A stretch of DNA of 64,000 bases, taken from Prorocentrum cordatum. Taxonomy: Eukaryota > Sar > Dinophyceae > Prorocentrales > Prorocentraceae. Position 1 is the first letter of the stretch, and every line of letters begins with the position of its first letter. Of the stretch, positions 12,128 to 22,659 are shown piece after piece. Position numbers and translations under genes: made by a program. The DNA lies in NCBI GenBank assembly GCA_963575745.1, contig CAUYUJ010022433.1, forward strand, positions 5,001 through 69,000. The letters run 5' to 3'. The notes beneath the pieces were generated by a model. It had not been told where the DNA came from. It did not search any database and saw only the letters and a list, made by a program, of their open reading frames with translations.

Positions 12128-12761
12128 GTTGCAGATCCTGGAGGGCGCCACGTGGCGGAAAAAAAAATCGCCGCCGTGTCCCCTCCCACCTCTACCAGTA
12201 TCGAAGACGCCTACGGCGAACCACCGCCGCCCCCTGCTTTTTGGAAGCGCCAATGTGGCCGAACGTCGGGGCAAATTTTGGCCACGGTATTGCACCGCGT
12301 GTTCCCCAGGCCATTGCTGAAACCCTTGAAGCACACTTGCGGAGAGGAAGAGGGTGAGGAGCAGGAGAAGGGGGCCTTTTGGGGGGCCTGTCGGAGCCTC
12401 CCATGCCTGCTTGCCTGTTGCATCCTTCCGGGGCCGTGTGGGAGCCATGCTGGGTCGTCTCGGGGCCATCTTTGGCCTTCTTGGCAGTCGTGGAGGGTAG
12501 TTTCTTGGCCGTCTGGAGGTCATCTTGGCCGTCTTGGGGTCTATCTTGGCCATCTTAGCCGTCAATCTTGGACCGTCTTGGGGCCGTCTTGGGAGCCGAT
12601 TCCTGGGGGCCGTTCGCGGACCTCGGGGCCGTTGGGGGATGGGGGGGGGGGGGATCTACCTTGAATGTGCCGCGGGTGCTAGAGGGGGAGGAGTAGGATG
12701 CGAAGGAGTGGGCGTCGTGGTCGTGGTCGTACTCGTCATCGTCGTCGTCGTCGTCGTCGGC

Positions 12762-12795
<34 letters not shown>

Positions 12796-12798
12796 GCG

Positions 12799-12861
<63 letters not shown>

Positions 12862-13993
12862 TTGTTCGTCGTCGTCGTCGCCGTTCGGTCGTCGTCGTTG
12901 TCGTCGCGGTGGTTTGCTGCATTGTCCTCTCGTTCTAGACGCTTCGCGTATCCCCACCAGCCCATCCAGGAACGTTGCCCAGGCGAATGGAGGTGATCAG
13001 GGAAGTGCATGAGCATGCAGAGTACATCCAGGGCGGAGAACCCGTCTTACTGAAGACGGCGAGGATGGAGGAGGAGTCGGAGGAGGATGAGGAGGAGGAG
13101 GTAGGAAAATCTGAATGGAGGAGTAGGGGGAGCGGGGGGAGAAGGTAGGAAAGGGAAGGAGGAAGGAATATAAGCGTATGAGGAGGATGGAAATGAAAAG
13201 GCAGAGGAGGGAAAGGAGGGCGGGAGAGGAGGAGGGCGAGGAGACGGGCGAGCTGAATGGCCAGGGGCTTCTTGGATGCCTCTCGGAGTCTCTTCGGATG
13301 TCTCTTGGGAACGTCCTGATGGCCTCTTAGGGCGTCTTGGGGGTGTCTTGGCGGCCCGGGAGGCCTCTTGAAGCTTCTTGGGTGCCGCGGGGGAGCCTCT
13401 TGAGGCCTCTTGGGGGTTTCTTGGGAGCCTCTGGGGGGCCTCTTGGGGGCCTCTTGGGGCCTCCTGGGCGCCTCTTGGGGCTTCTCTTGGAGCGCTCTTG
13501 GGCCGCTCTTGCGCGCTCTTGGGGCCGTCTTGGAGCCATCTTGGGCCTCTATTGGGGCTCTCTTGGCCCATCTTGGAGCCATCGTGAGGCCTCGAATGGC
13601 CATCGGAAGCGCACAGGCGAGAAAGCAACAAACATTGATTTTCTTTAGATTTGCAGTCCTTGGGAGGCCCCGTGGCCACTTGGAGCCGTCTTGGGGCGGT
13701 CTTCGGGCCTCCTGGAGCATCGTGGGAGCCATCTTGAGGCATCATGGGGTATCTTCAGCAATCTTGGAGGTCATCTTGGGCTCTCGGAGGCCCTCTTGGA
13801 GCCATCTCGGGCCATCTTGGCCGCGGTTACCTCCGTCCAGGTCCAGGGGAGGTTAGGGGGAAGGGTAAACCCTTACCCGAAAGGGAAGAAGGAGGGGGCG
13901 GAAGAGGGGACTTTCTAAACCACCTACGCCCTAAAGGGCTGGTGGGACTCCACGCGCGCATCCTCGCTATTGCGCGCCAGAAGCCCTCCGACG
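12128..13993. repeat. Low-complexity region: CTTGG-type ~11-bp repeats and a GTC tract
   Basis: 12430-12620 and 13240-13830 are degenerate repeats of about 11 bp (CTTGGCCGTCT and CCTCTTGGGGG types). 12712-12900 is a GTC/GAC tract. 13060-13250 is GGA/GAAGG-rich. Since 11 is not a multiple of three, several frames stay open on both strands. None has domain content. Confidence 0.8.
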
Positions 13994-16656
13994 ACGTGGG
14001 TAGGTTTGCGTCATATTCTTCGGTTATTCCAAGACCTGTATCTTCAACGGTATCCTACTCCTCGGATTTGGTCTGAGTTGCTTGTGGTGTTGATGCCGAA
14101 AGCTAAAGATATCACTAAGTTGTCTGATACTCGTGCTCTCGTCTTACTTAGCAGCCTAAGCAAATGGTATACTTCATGTTTGGTTGAGATTGCTGAAGGT
14201 TATCTGAAAAGGGTCCCACAATATCTACATAACTACGGATTTTGCAAGGGAAGGCGCACGCACGAGATCACTGCCATGCTTAAGCATGCCACCACACACG
14301 CTCTGGAGTGGGGGAAAGATGAGACCCTGCACCTCGCGTCATTAGATGTGCAGACTGCCTTTGATAACGTCACGGTTGAGAAGGCCAGTCGGGCCTTGGA
14401 TGCCATCCCTGGGTTCCCCAATGACCTTGCGTTGGCGCTACTCGCTCCCAGTATCCTGGACACAGCGGACTTTACCTTTCAGGACTCCACGGCGACGGGT
14501 ATTCCCTGGGATGCATGTGTACGTACTGGTAGTGTGGAGGCCCCCTTCCTGTGGAAGTGTGTGACACTACTGATGTGGGATAGGATTGTACTGAATTGGG
14601 AGGAGGAGAAGTTGGGGTACGATTTGGGGGTGGAGGCTGGTGGGAGGTATCTTACTCATGCGCTCTGGGCCGATAACATTTTGCTTTTCTCGAAATCAAA
14701 GACTGAGCTCACACGTATGGTGGGGGACTTCTCGGCTCAGCTGTATACGCACGGTTTCAGATGGAAAGATTCCTCACTACACTATCTTGCCTTTGGGGAG
14801 GACTCTGAAGGCGCCTCGACGGGGAACCTCGTTGTCCAGGTGAACGATCTCGGTACCCTGTGTCTTCCGCGATGCTCTGAAATGGAGTGCCTGGGTTGCC
14901 TGGTCACGACCAAGACTGACAAACACCATGATGTGGCTTGGAAATTGGCTCGGGGTTGGAAGCGATTTAACCAGTTCCGCAAGTTTTATACGAATCGTGC
15001 TGTACCCTTCCAGAAGAAAATCAAGCATTATGAATCTAGGTTGCGTAGTTTTGTACCTTTCGGTGTTGAAGGCATGCCAGCGGACCACCACACCTTGAAA
15101 CAGTTGCACACGTGGGAAGGTAAAATATTGTGTTCTATGGTACGCCGCCCGAAACCTGCCGACATGGATTGGAGTATATACTTATGTAACTTGTACAAAC
15201 GTGGGCGGCGTATGCTCCTGGAATTGGGACGGCCGTCTCTTGTGCAGCTATTCTTGTTTCGTCAGTGGCAGTGGGCTCAGGACTGTACGTTTGCTGTGAA
15301 ACGCCTGAACCCAACACCCGCACAGATTCCTCCAGGTACTTTTGATTCTTCAGGCAAGCCTGGCCCCAACGTCTTTGCTGCGTGTGAGCCACCGCCGGCC
15401 AAGAGACAACGTCAGGATGAACCCATGTATGTGCTACCAAGTATTGCGTGCTCGACATCAATGGGATGTCATCCTGACGTGTGTGAGACGATGCATGCTG
15501 TTGATTCCTTTGAGCTCCCTGGTTCTCAGACACAATTACCCGCGCATCGGCGCAATCTGATTTCCCAGATGCATAAGCGTGCAAAGACATTCCATCCATC
15601 TCAGGATTCTCTGTCGCAAAAGCGTTCCTCTGTTGAGTTGCCGTCGCAGGAAATCGCTGCAAACAAGCGGCGACGGGTGGCTCCACCTCAGCATCGTAGT
15701 ACAGGGGACTCGCATATGCAGGCTAGAGAATGTATTTTTGCATGGTCGGGGGAGTGGACTGACCGACGGCAGGCCTTCATTGCATCGCTGCCTTGGAAAG
15801 AACGCCCATTAATGACGCGTCGGCATGAGGGGGGGAGACCACTGGCGTTGAGAAACTTCCATTACATTTTCGAGTTGGTATCAGGGAAGGATTGGTATCA
15901 CACGTTATCCTTTTCACGTCAGGGATGGAAAGAATTTCTGAAGCGGGCACTGGATGTTACTAACATGGAGGAGGCGTGGGGGTACTGTTACTTTAAACAT
16001 GCACAACCTGCGGGATATGCTAGGGAGGAGGAGGAGAGGGAGAAGACGGAGGAGCAGCAAAGGAAGGAGGACGAGAAGATGGAGAAACGACTTGCGTACA
16101 TTAATGAACATGCATCGGAGTGGAATGCGGAGCCTCGGGACTCGATACCGATGGAATTGATTGGGGACTCCGCCACAGGGGTGAATTGGATTAACGGTCT
16201 CTGGGCAACATCCAATATTATCTACAAGCACATTCTTGGCGACATTCAAAATAGGCTGGAGCATATCTCTGTGTTGTATGGTATGAGGCCTCCGAGTTGG
16301 GGCCACAATATGTTCAGGTGGATCTATCGAGAAGGAAACGAAAGAGCTGACAGGCTGACATGGTTGGCCAGAACCAAAATAGTTACGTTACGTTCCATAC
16401 CTCACTTATTGAACATGCGAGTAAAACAAAACTAGACGGCCTCCGTGGATTCTTCGACGGAGGTCGCTCTGTGGAGGGATGTGCTGCAGGATGGTGTATA
16501 GATTTGTGTGTACACGGGACGTGGCAGTTGGTGGCGGAGGAAGCTGTCTCGCTTGATGCCTCTGCTTCTGTCATGTTTTGTGAGATGATTGCAGCACAAC
16601 GGCTCTGTATGGCCGTGGAGCACATTTTGGGTAGCATCTTTCATCCAAGCAGCTGA
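13994..16656 (+). pseudogene. LINE-1b ORF2 remnant (RT plus permuted RNase H), frameshifted
   Basis: The RT palm is present: motif A SLDVQTAFDNV, motif B RTGSVEAPF, and motif C WADN at 14666-14677. Downstream are a variable linker, then RNase H motif III (GDS, Asp codon 16166-16168) and motif IV (GNERAD). At about 16377 one A of the run AAAAA seen in LINE-1a is missing, which throws the frame to a stop at 16433-16435. RNase H motifs I (FFDGG) and II (FCEMIAA) continue in another frame to 16656. The copy therefore cannot make an intact RNase H. Confidence 0.85.
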
Positions 16657-16876
16657 CTCATTTCATCTTGCTTGGAGCTCTCCAACACCTTTACATTTTC
16701 ACATGTTGTATTGCATCCTTTTCCTTGTTCCTGCATCCTATTCCGTTGCCTATGCCTCAGTGGCTCGGCAGTGTGATGATAAGAGTTGCCCTCTCCAGCT
16801 ACCCTGTGCTCCGTTTGGGAGTCTTAGGGCTCAGCTGTCACAGCTGTCCGCGCCCTGACTCAAACTCAAACTCAAA
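13994..16876 (+). mobile_element. LINE-1b: 5'-truncated non-LTR retrotransposon
   Basis: Matches LINE-1a (25254-28129) almost base for base; I count only about half a dozen differences by eye over ~2.9 kb. It begins inside the reverse transcriptase at ACGTGGGTAGG and ends with a short ACTCAA-repeat tail joined to the right half of a J element. The left flank has no J half and no target-site duplication, so it is either a truncated insertion with target loss or a rearranged junction. The high identity points to very recent transposition or segmental duplication. Confidence 0.9.
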
Positions 16877-16908
16877 ACCAGGTTGACGGTTTACCGCCGG
16901 CGCCCAGT
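16877..16908 (+). repeat. J element J7, right half at LINE-1b 3' end
   Basis: ACCAGGTTGACGG, the TTTACCGCCGG arm and CCAGT follow directly on the LINE tail. The left arm is absent. Confidence 0.9.
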
Positions 16909-17125
16909 TCCGGAGCGCTGGAGAGCTAGTTGGCAAGAAAAATCTTGACGGACCTTTTGATGACTTTTGGTCCGTTGAAAATTTTGTTCTCGAAATTTGA
17001 ACATTCGTTAGAGCTCTAGTATTTTTTCCCGTGATATTCGATCTTATTACCGCTCGCCATCTTGATCTCAGCTCGATCGCGTAACTTTGAAGGCCAAAAA
17101 GCGTCCCGGTGGAAACGGCCGTTTC
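16909..17125 (+). repeat. Family S leader module
   Basis: About 215 bp between a J element and the first 178-bp unit. It has a GGAGAGCTAGTTGGCAAG start, CGTTAGAGCTCTAGTATTTT in the middle, a CTCGCCATCTTGATCTCAGC block and an AAACGGCCGTTTCGAG end. The same module is found at 18150, 21083, 46481 (minus), 47646 (minus), 55691 (minus), 57311 (minus), 58670 and 60060. Confidence 0.85.
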
Positions 17126-18093
17126 GAGTCATCTTGATACGCGCTGTCGGTATTTTGTACTCAACTCGAGCTGTAGGGCAGCTACAGAGCTGGTAAGCAC
17201 AGCTATCGCACTCAGAATTATCACGCGCGTTCGCCTGTTCAATCCAGAGGTCTGAACTCGGTCTGCTAGCCGAGCTAGGTCTGCAAACCTATTCGTATTA
17301 TTCGAGTCATCTTGATAGCTGCTGTCGGTTATCTGTACTTAACTCGATCTAAAGGGCAGCTACAGAGCTGGTGAGCACACCTGTCGCATTCAGAATTATC
17401 ACGCGCGTTCGCCCATTGAATCCAGATGTCTGAAATCGGTCTGCTAGCCGAGCTAGGTCCGCAAACCTATTCGTATTATTCGAGTCATCTTGATAGACGC
17501 CCTCGGTTTTCTGTACTTAACTCGAGCTGTAGGGCAGCTACACGGCTCATTTTGACAGACATGGATGGGAAATGATCAGTCGCGTTCGTCCATTGAATCG
17601 AGAGCTCTGAACTCGGCCTGCTGCCCGAGCTAGGTTCGCGAAACTATTCGTATTGTCTGAATAATCTTGATGCGTGCTCTCAATTTTCTGCACTCAACTC
17701 GTGCTGGGGGGGGGGGGGCTACAGTGCTGCGGGTCAGATATTCGATTCGCACATATGAGGCGCGTCTTTCGGTCGATTCGAGAGCTCGGAACTCGGTCTG
17801 CTGCTCGAACTAGGTTTGCAAAACTATTATATTATTCAAGTCGATACTGTCAGTTTTCTGCACTTAACTCGGGCTGTAGGGGGGCTTTAGGGCTGGGAAT
17901 CACATGAGTGGATTCGCAGACATCAGACGCGCCCGCCTGTCGCATTCAGAGGTCTGAACTCGGTTTGATACTCGAACTCGGTTGCGAAACTGTTTGTTTT
18001 TTGTTAGCGTTATCTTGAGAGGTCTGAAATCGCTTGGGCTTAAAAAATAGTCGTTCTTTGGAGTTTTTTTCCCACAGTATATATTGTCAGGAA
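17126..18093 (+). repeat. ~178-bp satellite array S2
   Basis: Unit starts at 17126, 17304, 17482, 17659 and about 17838, i.e. spacings of 177-179 bp. The last part changes into an end module (GAGGTCTGAAATCGCTTGGG, then an AT-rich stretch ATATATTGTCAG) that leads into J8. Confidence 0.9.
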
Positions 18094-18149
18094 GCTCTAC
18101 GAGTCCCCCGGCGGTAAGAAAGGTTGACGGTTTACCGCCGGCGCCCAGT
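18094..18149 (+). repeat. J element J8
   Basis: Complete; stem CCGGCGGTAA with TTACCGCCGG, loop GAAAGGTTGACGGT. Confidence 0.9.
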
Positions 18150-19263
18150 TGGCAAGAAAAATCTCGACGGACCTTTTGCTGACTTTTGGTCGGTTGAAAA
18201 TTTTGTTCTCAAAATTTGACCATTCGTTAGAGCTCTAGTATTTTTTCCCATGATATTCGATCTTATTCCCGCTCGCCATCTTGATCTCAGCTCGATCGGG
18301 TAACTTTGAAGGCCAAAAAGCAGGCAGGGCGGGAACGGCCGTTTCGAGTCATCTTGATACGCGCTGTCGGTTTTCTCAAGATAACTCGAGCTGCAGGACA
18401 ACTACAGAGCTGGTCAGCACAGCTAATGCATTCAGAATGATGAGGCGCGTTCGCCTGTTGAATCCAGAGGTCTGAACTCGGTCTGCTAGCCGAGCTAGGG
18501 TCGCAAACCTATTCGTATTATTCGAGTCATTGTAGCAGACGCTCTCGGTTTTTCGTACTTAACTCGATCTGTAGGCAGCCACAGAGCTGATAATCACAGA
18601 AATCGATTGAGAATTATCAGGCGCGTTCGTCTGTTGAATCAAGAGCTCTGAACTCGGCCTGCTCCCCGAGCTAGGTTCGCGAACCTATTGGTATTGTTCG
18701 AGTCATCTTGAGAAGTGCTCTCGGTTTTCTGTACTTAAATCGTGCTGGGGGAGGGCTACAGTGCTGCTGGTCACAGGAATCGATTTCGAGACATCAGGCG
18801 CGTCCGTTCGTCGAACCGAGAGCTCGGAACTCGGTCTGCTGCTCGAACGAGATCCGCGAAACTGTTGTATTATTCGAGTCATCCTGAGAGGTACTCTCGG
18901 TTTTCTGCACTTAACTCAGGCTGTATGGGGGGCTGCAGAGCTGGTAATCACAGGAATCGATCCGCAGACATCAGACGCGTCCGCCTGTCGCATTCAGAGG
19001 TCTGAACTCGGTTTCATACTCGAGCTCGATTGGAAAACTGTTCGTTTGTTTTGTTAGAGTCATCTTGAGAGGTCTATAATCGCTTGGGCTGAAAAACTAG
19101 CCAGACGCGTCTGCCTGTCACATTCAGAGGTTTAAACTCGATTTGATACTCGTTGCCAAACTGTTAGTTTTCTTGTCAGAGTCATCTTGAGAGGTCTGAA
19201 ATTGCTTGGCTGAAACACTATTCGTTCTCTGCATTTTTGTTCCACATTATATACTGTCAGGAA
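18150..19263 (+). repeat. Family S leader plus satellite array S3
   Basis: Leader module 18150-18347, then about four 178-bp units and two copies of the end module (near 19060-19090 and 19185-19255). It is interrupted on the right by LINE-3. Confidence 0.85.
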
Positions 19264-19273
19264 GCTCTATGAG
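19264..19273 (+). repeat. Remnant of J element left end at LINE-3 5' junction
   Basis: GCTCTATGAG, one base off the J start, abuts the LINE-3 fragment. The rest of the left arm is gone. Confidence 0.6.
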
Positions 19274-20005
19274 ATGTTGGCTCGTCCGTTGTCGGCGAAG
19301 GAGTCCGAGAAGCTGGCCCAGAGATTGGCCTCGAACAATGAACAGGAGCCGACTTGGGATCTGAGTGATGATGGGATCGGTCTTGAGCTGACGGGCGATT
19401 CGCTTCTTATCTGTAACTGGATCAATGGTCTCTGGAAGGTTGAGGGAGGAGAAGGAGGAGATGGGGCTTCTTATCGTAGGCGGGTGGCAAATATTATTTC
19501 TCTTTTGGAAGAGTTGGAGGAGGAAGGAATACGACCCCCCTCGTGGGGAACGACTTCATTCGGCACATCATATCGAGAGAGTAATACAGTAGCTGATGAA
19601 CTTACCCACTTAGCACGGGAAGGCCAGATATTCAGAGAGCTGTTCCACCACCATATCTTTCGTCCTGATGTCCAAGACAACTTTCGAGTTATTGGCCTCC
19701 GCGGATCCTTCGACGGCGGAGTGTGTGCCCAAGGTGTGGGCGTTGGTTGGTTTCTGCAGATTGGATATATCCCTCGATTCCATGACCCTTACCCTGACCC
19801 TGAGCATAGAGATAAGAGAGCTCGTGTAGTCTCCCTCTTCCCCCAAGCCTCCTCTCCTTGTCCAATCATATGGGAAGTAGTAGGGCGTTGTGCACAGGCA
19901 CTCCCCTCCCATAGCAGTATCACTGACGCTGAGCTTTCGGGTCTCGAGGGCCTCTTGCGGGCCGCAGCCCAGGTGGCCCAAGACCTCCAGCTGCAGAGAG
20001 ACTAG
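19274..20005 (+). pseudogene. LINE-3 ORF2 C-terminus: permuted RNase H
   Basis: 243 codons open from the truncation point to the stop at 20003-20005. Order of motifs: LTGDSLLICNWINGLW (motif III, Asp42), YRESNTVADELTHLAR (motif IV, Asp108), LRGSFDGGVCAQGVGVGW (motif I, Asp147) and TDAELSGLEGLLRAA (motif II, Glu220). All four catalytic acids of RNase HI are present, but in the order III-IV-I-II. Motif spacing resembles the plant-type RNase H (RVT_3) pattern cut between motifs II and III. The rest of the element is missing, so this copy is dead. Confidence 0.75.
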
Positions 20006-20064
20006 GTAGGCACTTAACGGGCGCTGGGGCGCTCGGTGCCTGGTCAGCCTCCCCAAAAAAAAAA
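19274..20064 (+). mobile_element. LINE-3 fragment (3' end of a second LINE family)
   Basis: A 5'-truncated LINE of which only the C-terminal RNase H region and 3' tail remain. It ends in an A-rich tail (about ten A, then GAAG) joined to the right half of J9. The protein is clearly related to the LINE-1 and LINE-2 C-termini but well diverged. Confidence 0.8.
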
Positions 20065-20099
20065 GAAGAAAGGTTGACGGTTTACCGCCGGCGCCCAGT
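20065..20099 (+). repeat. J element J9, right half at LINE-3 3' end
   Basis: AAAGGTTGACGG plus the TTTACCGCCGG arm and CCAGT, the same breakpoint as at the other LINE 3' ends. Confidence 0.9.
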
Positions 20100-20403
20100 T
20101 CGGGCGCAGGGTGGAGCTAGTTGGCCGGCCCGACGAAAAGAGAGAATGTGGTAACTTGGGGTCGGTGTTTTTCACTTTGTGCAAAATTTTGAAGTTCGTT
20201 TTTAGAAGTGAGATTTTTATTCCCTGTAGTAAGCTATTGCGCACCTGCTGGTAAATTTTCCATGGTCTAGGTCCAGTATTACTATGCAAACACTTGGAGG
20301 AACCCACTGTATGAAAACCGAAAAATCGTCATTTCTCGAATTTTTCGGCTCTCGCTTCAGAAGCTTCCTTCACGTGTTCGGAGGAACGCTGTGTAAGAAG
20401 AGA
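20100..20403 (+). repeat. Family L short module
   Basis: Begins TTCGGGCGCAGGGTGGAGCT, like the ~1.05-kb units at 824-7060, and follows them for about 200 bp (ACTTGGGGTCGG, GCGCACCTGCTGGTAAA). It then diverges up to J10. Confidence 0.75.
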
Positions 20404-20458
20404 GCTCTACGAGGTGCCCGGCGGTAACTTGGTTGACGGTTTACCGCCGGTTCCCAGT
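20404..20458 (+). repeat. J element J10
   Basis: Complete; CCCGGCGGTAA with TTTACCGCCGG, ending TTCCCAGT. It joins family L sequence to a GC-rich block otherwise found among the telomeric blocks. Confidence 0.85.
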
Positions 20459-21030
20459 TCCAGGCAGTCCGAGGGCTCCTCCCAGCGCTGCCAGAGGGCC
20501 CCCCCAAGGCATCCCACGAGCTCTGCCATGGAGGTGCTGCCGCAGCCATGCGCGCGCATCGTAGCGAGGGGGTGCCAGACCCGCCCCCTCGCGCTTCCCC
20601 TCCAGCCGTCCGAAGCTCGCGCCGAAGGCGGCTGCGTCGATGATTGCAATCGCTTCAGCGGGGGGGGCGACCCCAAAGGCGAAACCCAAAGCCGCGGGCG
20701 AATACAACTGCCGTGCGCGTCGCCGTCAGCGAGGAGCCCGAGAGCGCAAACACTCGCTTGAAGCGCAGGGGAACCCATAGTATTGTCACGTCTGCGCCCT
20801 TGCAGTGCTGCTTTCGAATGCCGACGCCAAATGCCAGACCCCGGTGGATCTGCTGCGCCAGCGACAGCCCAACGGCGAAGCTTCACGCCGAAGGCGCAAA
20901 CGGCTGCCTCATCGACGAGGCGAGCTGGCGCGCCAGCGCCATGCACCCTGCGCGCGTGCTCGCATCGGCGCGCATTGCTACGGCCGCGGCCGCGCGCGCT
21001 TCCCAGCATTCGCAGCCCAGTGTCACAACC
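20459..21030 (+). repeat. GC-rich block D1 (copy of part of block C)
   Basis: Same content and order as 30560-31230 and 43850-44400: a GCCATGGAGGTGCTGCCGCA block, the K hairpin, CCGAAGGCGGCTGCGTCGA, AATACAACTGCCGTGCGCG and a CATGCACCCTGCGCGCGTG end. Long overlapping open frames on both strands reflect GC content; none is conserved in phase among the copies. Confidence 0.75.
20564..20592 (+). repeat. K hairpin K1
   Basis: Stem GCGAGGGGGTG with CGCCCCCTCGC, loop CCAGACC. One pair is T-G (wobble) where other copies have T-A, C-G or A-T. Confidence 0.85.
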
Positions 21031-22185
21031 CAGTGACTCGTAGAGCTTCCCTAAGCTAGTTGCTGGAAGCTTAAGAGTAATTCCGGCGCGCTGGAGAGCT
21101 AGTTGGCAAGCAAACTCTCGACGGAACTTTTGGTAACTTTTGGTCGGTTGAAAATTTTGTTCTCGAAATTTGACCGTTCGTTAGAGCTCCAGTATTTTTT
21201 CCCGTGATATTCGATCTTATTCCCGCTCGCCATCTTGATCTCAGCTCGATCGGGTAACTTTGAAGGCCAAAAAGCACTGTGGCGAGATCGGCCGTTTCGA
21301 GTCATCTTGATACGCGTTGTCGGTATTTTGTACTTAACTCGAGCTCTAGGGCAGCTACAGAGCTGGTAAGCACACCTATAGACGCGTTCGCCTGTTGAAT
21401 CCAGAGGTCTGAACTCGGTCTGTGAGCCGAGCTAGGTCCGCAAACCTATTCGTATTATTCGAGTGATCTAGACAGAAACTGTCGGTATTTTGTACTTAAC
21501 TCGAACTGTAGGGCAGATACAGAGCTGGTAAGCACACCCATCGTATTCAGAATGATTAGGCGCGTTCGCCGGTTGAATCCAGAGGTCTGAACTCGGTCTG
21601 TGAGCCGAGCTAGGTCCGCAAGTCTATTCGTATTATTCGAGTCATCTTGACAGAAACTCTCGGTTTCTGTACTCAACTCGAGCTGTAAGACAGCTACAGA
21701 GCTGACATTTACAGAAACTGATCCATAATCGTCAGTTGAGTTTGTCTGTCGAATCCATAGCTCTGAACTCGGTCTTCTGACCGATCTAGAATCGCGAAAT
21801 TATTCGTATTGGTCGAGTCATCTTGAGAAGTGCTCTCGGTTTTCTTCACTTAACTTGCGCTGAGAGGGGGCTGCAGTGCAGGTTGTAATGAATCGATTTA
21901 AAGATATCATGCGCGTCCGCCTGTCGAATGCAGAGCTCGGAACTCGGTTTGCTGCCCGAACTAGTTTCGCGAAACTATTGTGTTGTTCGAGTCATCCTGA
22001 GAGATGCTGTCGGTTTTCTGCACTGATCTCGGGCTGTAGGGGGGCTGCGGGGCTGGTAATGACAGGAGTCGATTCGCAGACATCAGACGCGTCCGCTGGT
22101 CGCATGCAGAGGTCAACAAATATTCACTATGAGCCAGAATGTTGGTAGGTGCTGTCGGTTTTCTCAACTTAAGTCGAGCTTGGAA
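21031..22185 (+). repeat. Family S leader plus satellite array S4
   Basis: CTCGTAGAGCTTCCC remnant, leader from about 21083, then five 178-bp units with TCATCTTGA starts near 21302, 21644 and 21820. The left flank of LINE-1a follows. Confidence 0.85.
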
Positions 22186-22218
22186 GCTCTACGAGTTCCC
22201 CGGCGGTAACCAAGGTTG
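22186..22218 (+). repeat. J element J11, left half at LINE-1a 5' end
   Basis: GCTCTACGAG, the CCGGCGGTAA arm and AACCAAGGTTG. The last 11 bases are one copy of the LINE-1a target-site duplication. The right half is at 28130-28163. Confidence 0.92.
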
Positions 22219-22269
22219 CTCAAGGCTCAAGCTGCATTGTGCAGAAAGGAGTCTTTGGTTCCTCATACT

Positions 22270-22540
22270 GTACACGGTGCTTCAGTGTCTGTTTTGCCTG
22301 AGTACCGTACACGTTCATTGATTGTCGGAGTGCGCATTGACTGTTCAGATTGTCGGAGTACCGTGCGCTTTCATTGAGTGTCGAAGGCCTGTGCACATTC
22401 TTTGTGGTAGCCTACGAGTACCGTACACACTCATTCTTTGCTTGACTCAGATTCCCGCACGCGTGCTGCAGAGTGTCTTTTGCCTGAGTACCGTACACAC
22501 TCTTTGGAGGTCGAGTTTGACATCTGTTCAACACTCTTGT
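22270..22540 (+). promoter_or_regulatory. LINE-1a 5' UTR monomer repeats
   Basis: Irregular copies of GAGTACCGTACAC and TTCATTGATTGTCGGAGT. The same words make up the 5' region of LINE-2 in far more copies. By analogy with monomeric LINE promoters this may be the internal promoter; that is inference. Confidence 0.5.
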
Positions 22541-22659
22541 GAGGACATCTGTTCGACACGACGACAGATTCTAAGCGTTCGCGTGAGGACATCAATTTCT
22601 TGGAACAGTGGGGGTTTCCAGAGGAGCTCAAGTATTCGAACACCGTCACCTTCGCAGCG

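Noticed and set aside
20459-21030. A 200-codon minus-strand gene in block D1
   Set aside because: The same DNA in blocks C1, C3 and D2 does not keep the frame, and the translation is low-complexity Ala, Arg and Gly.
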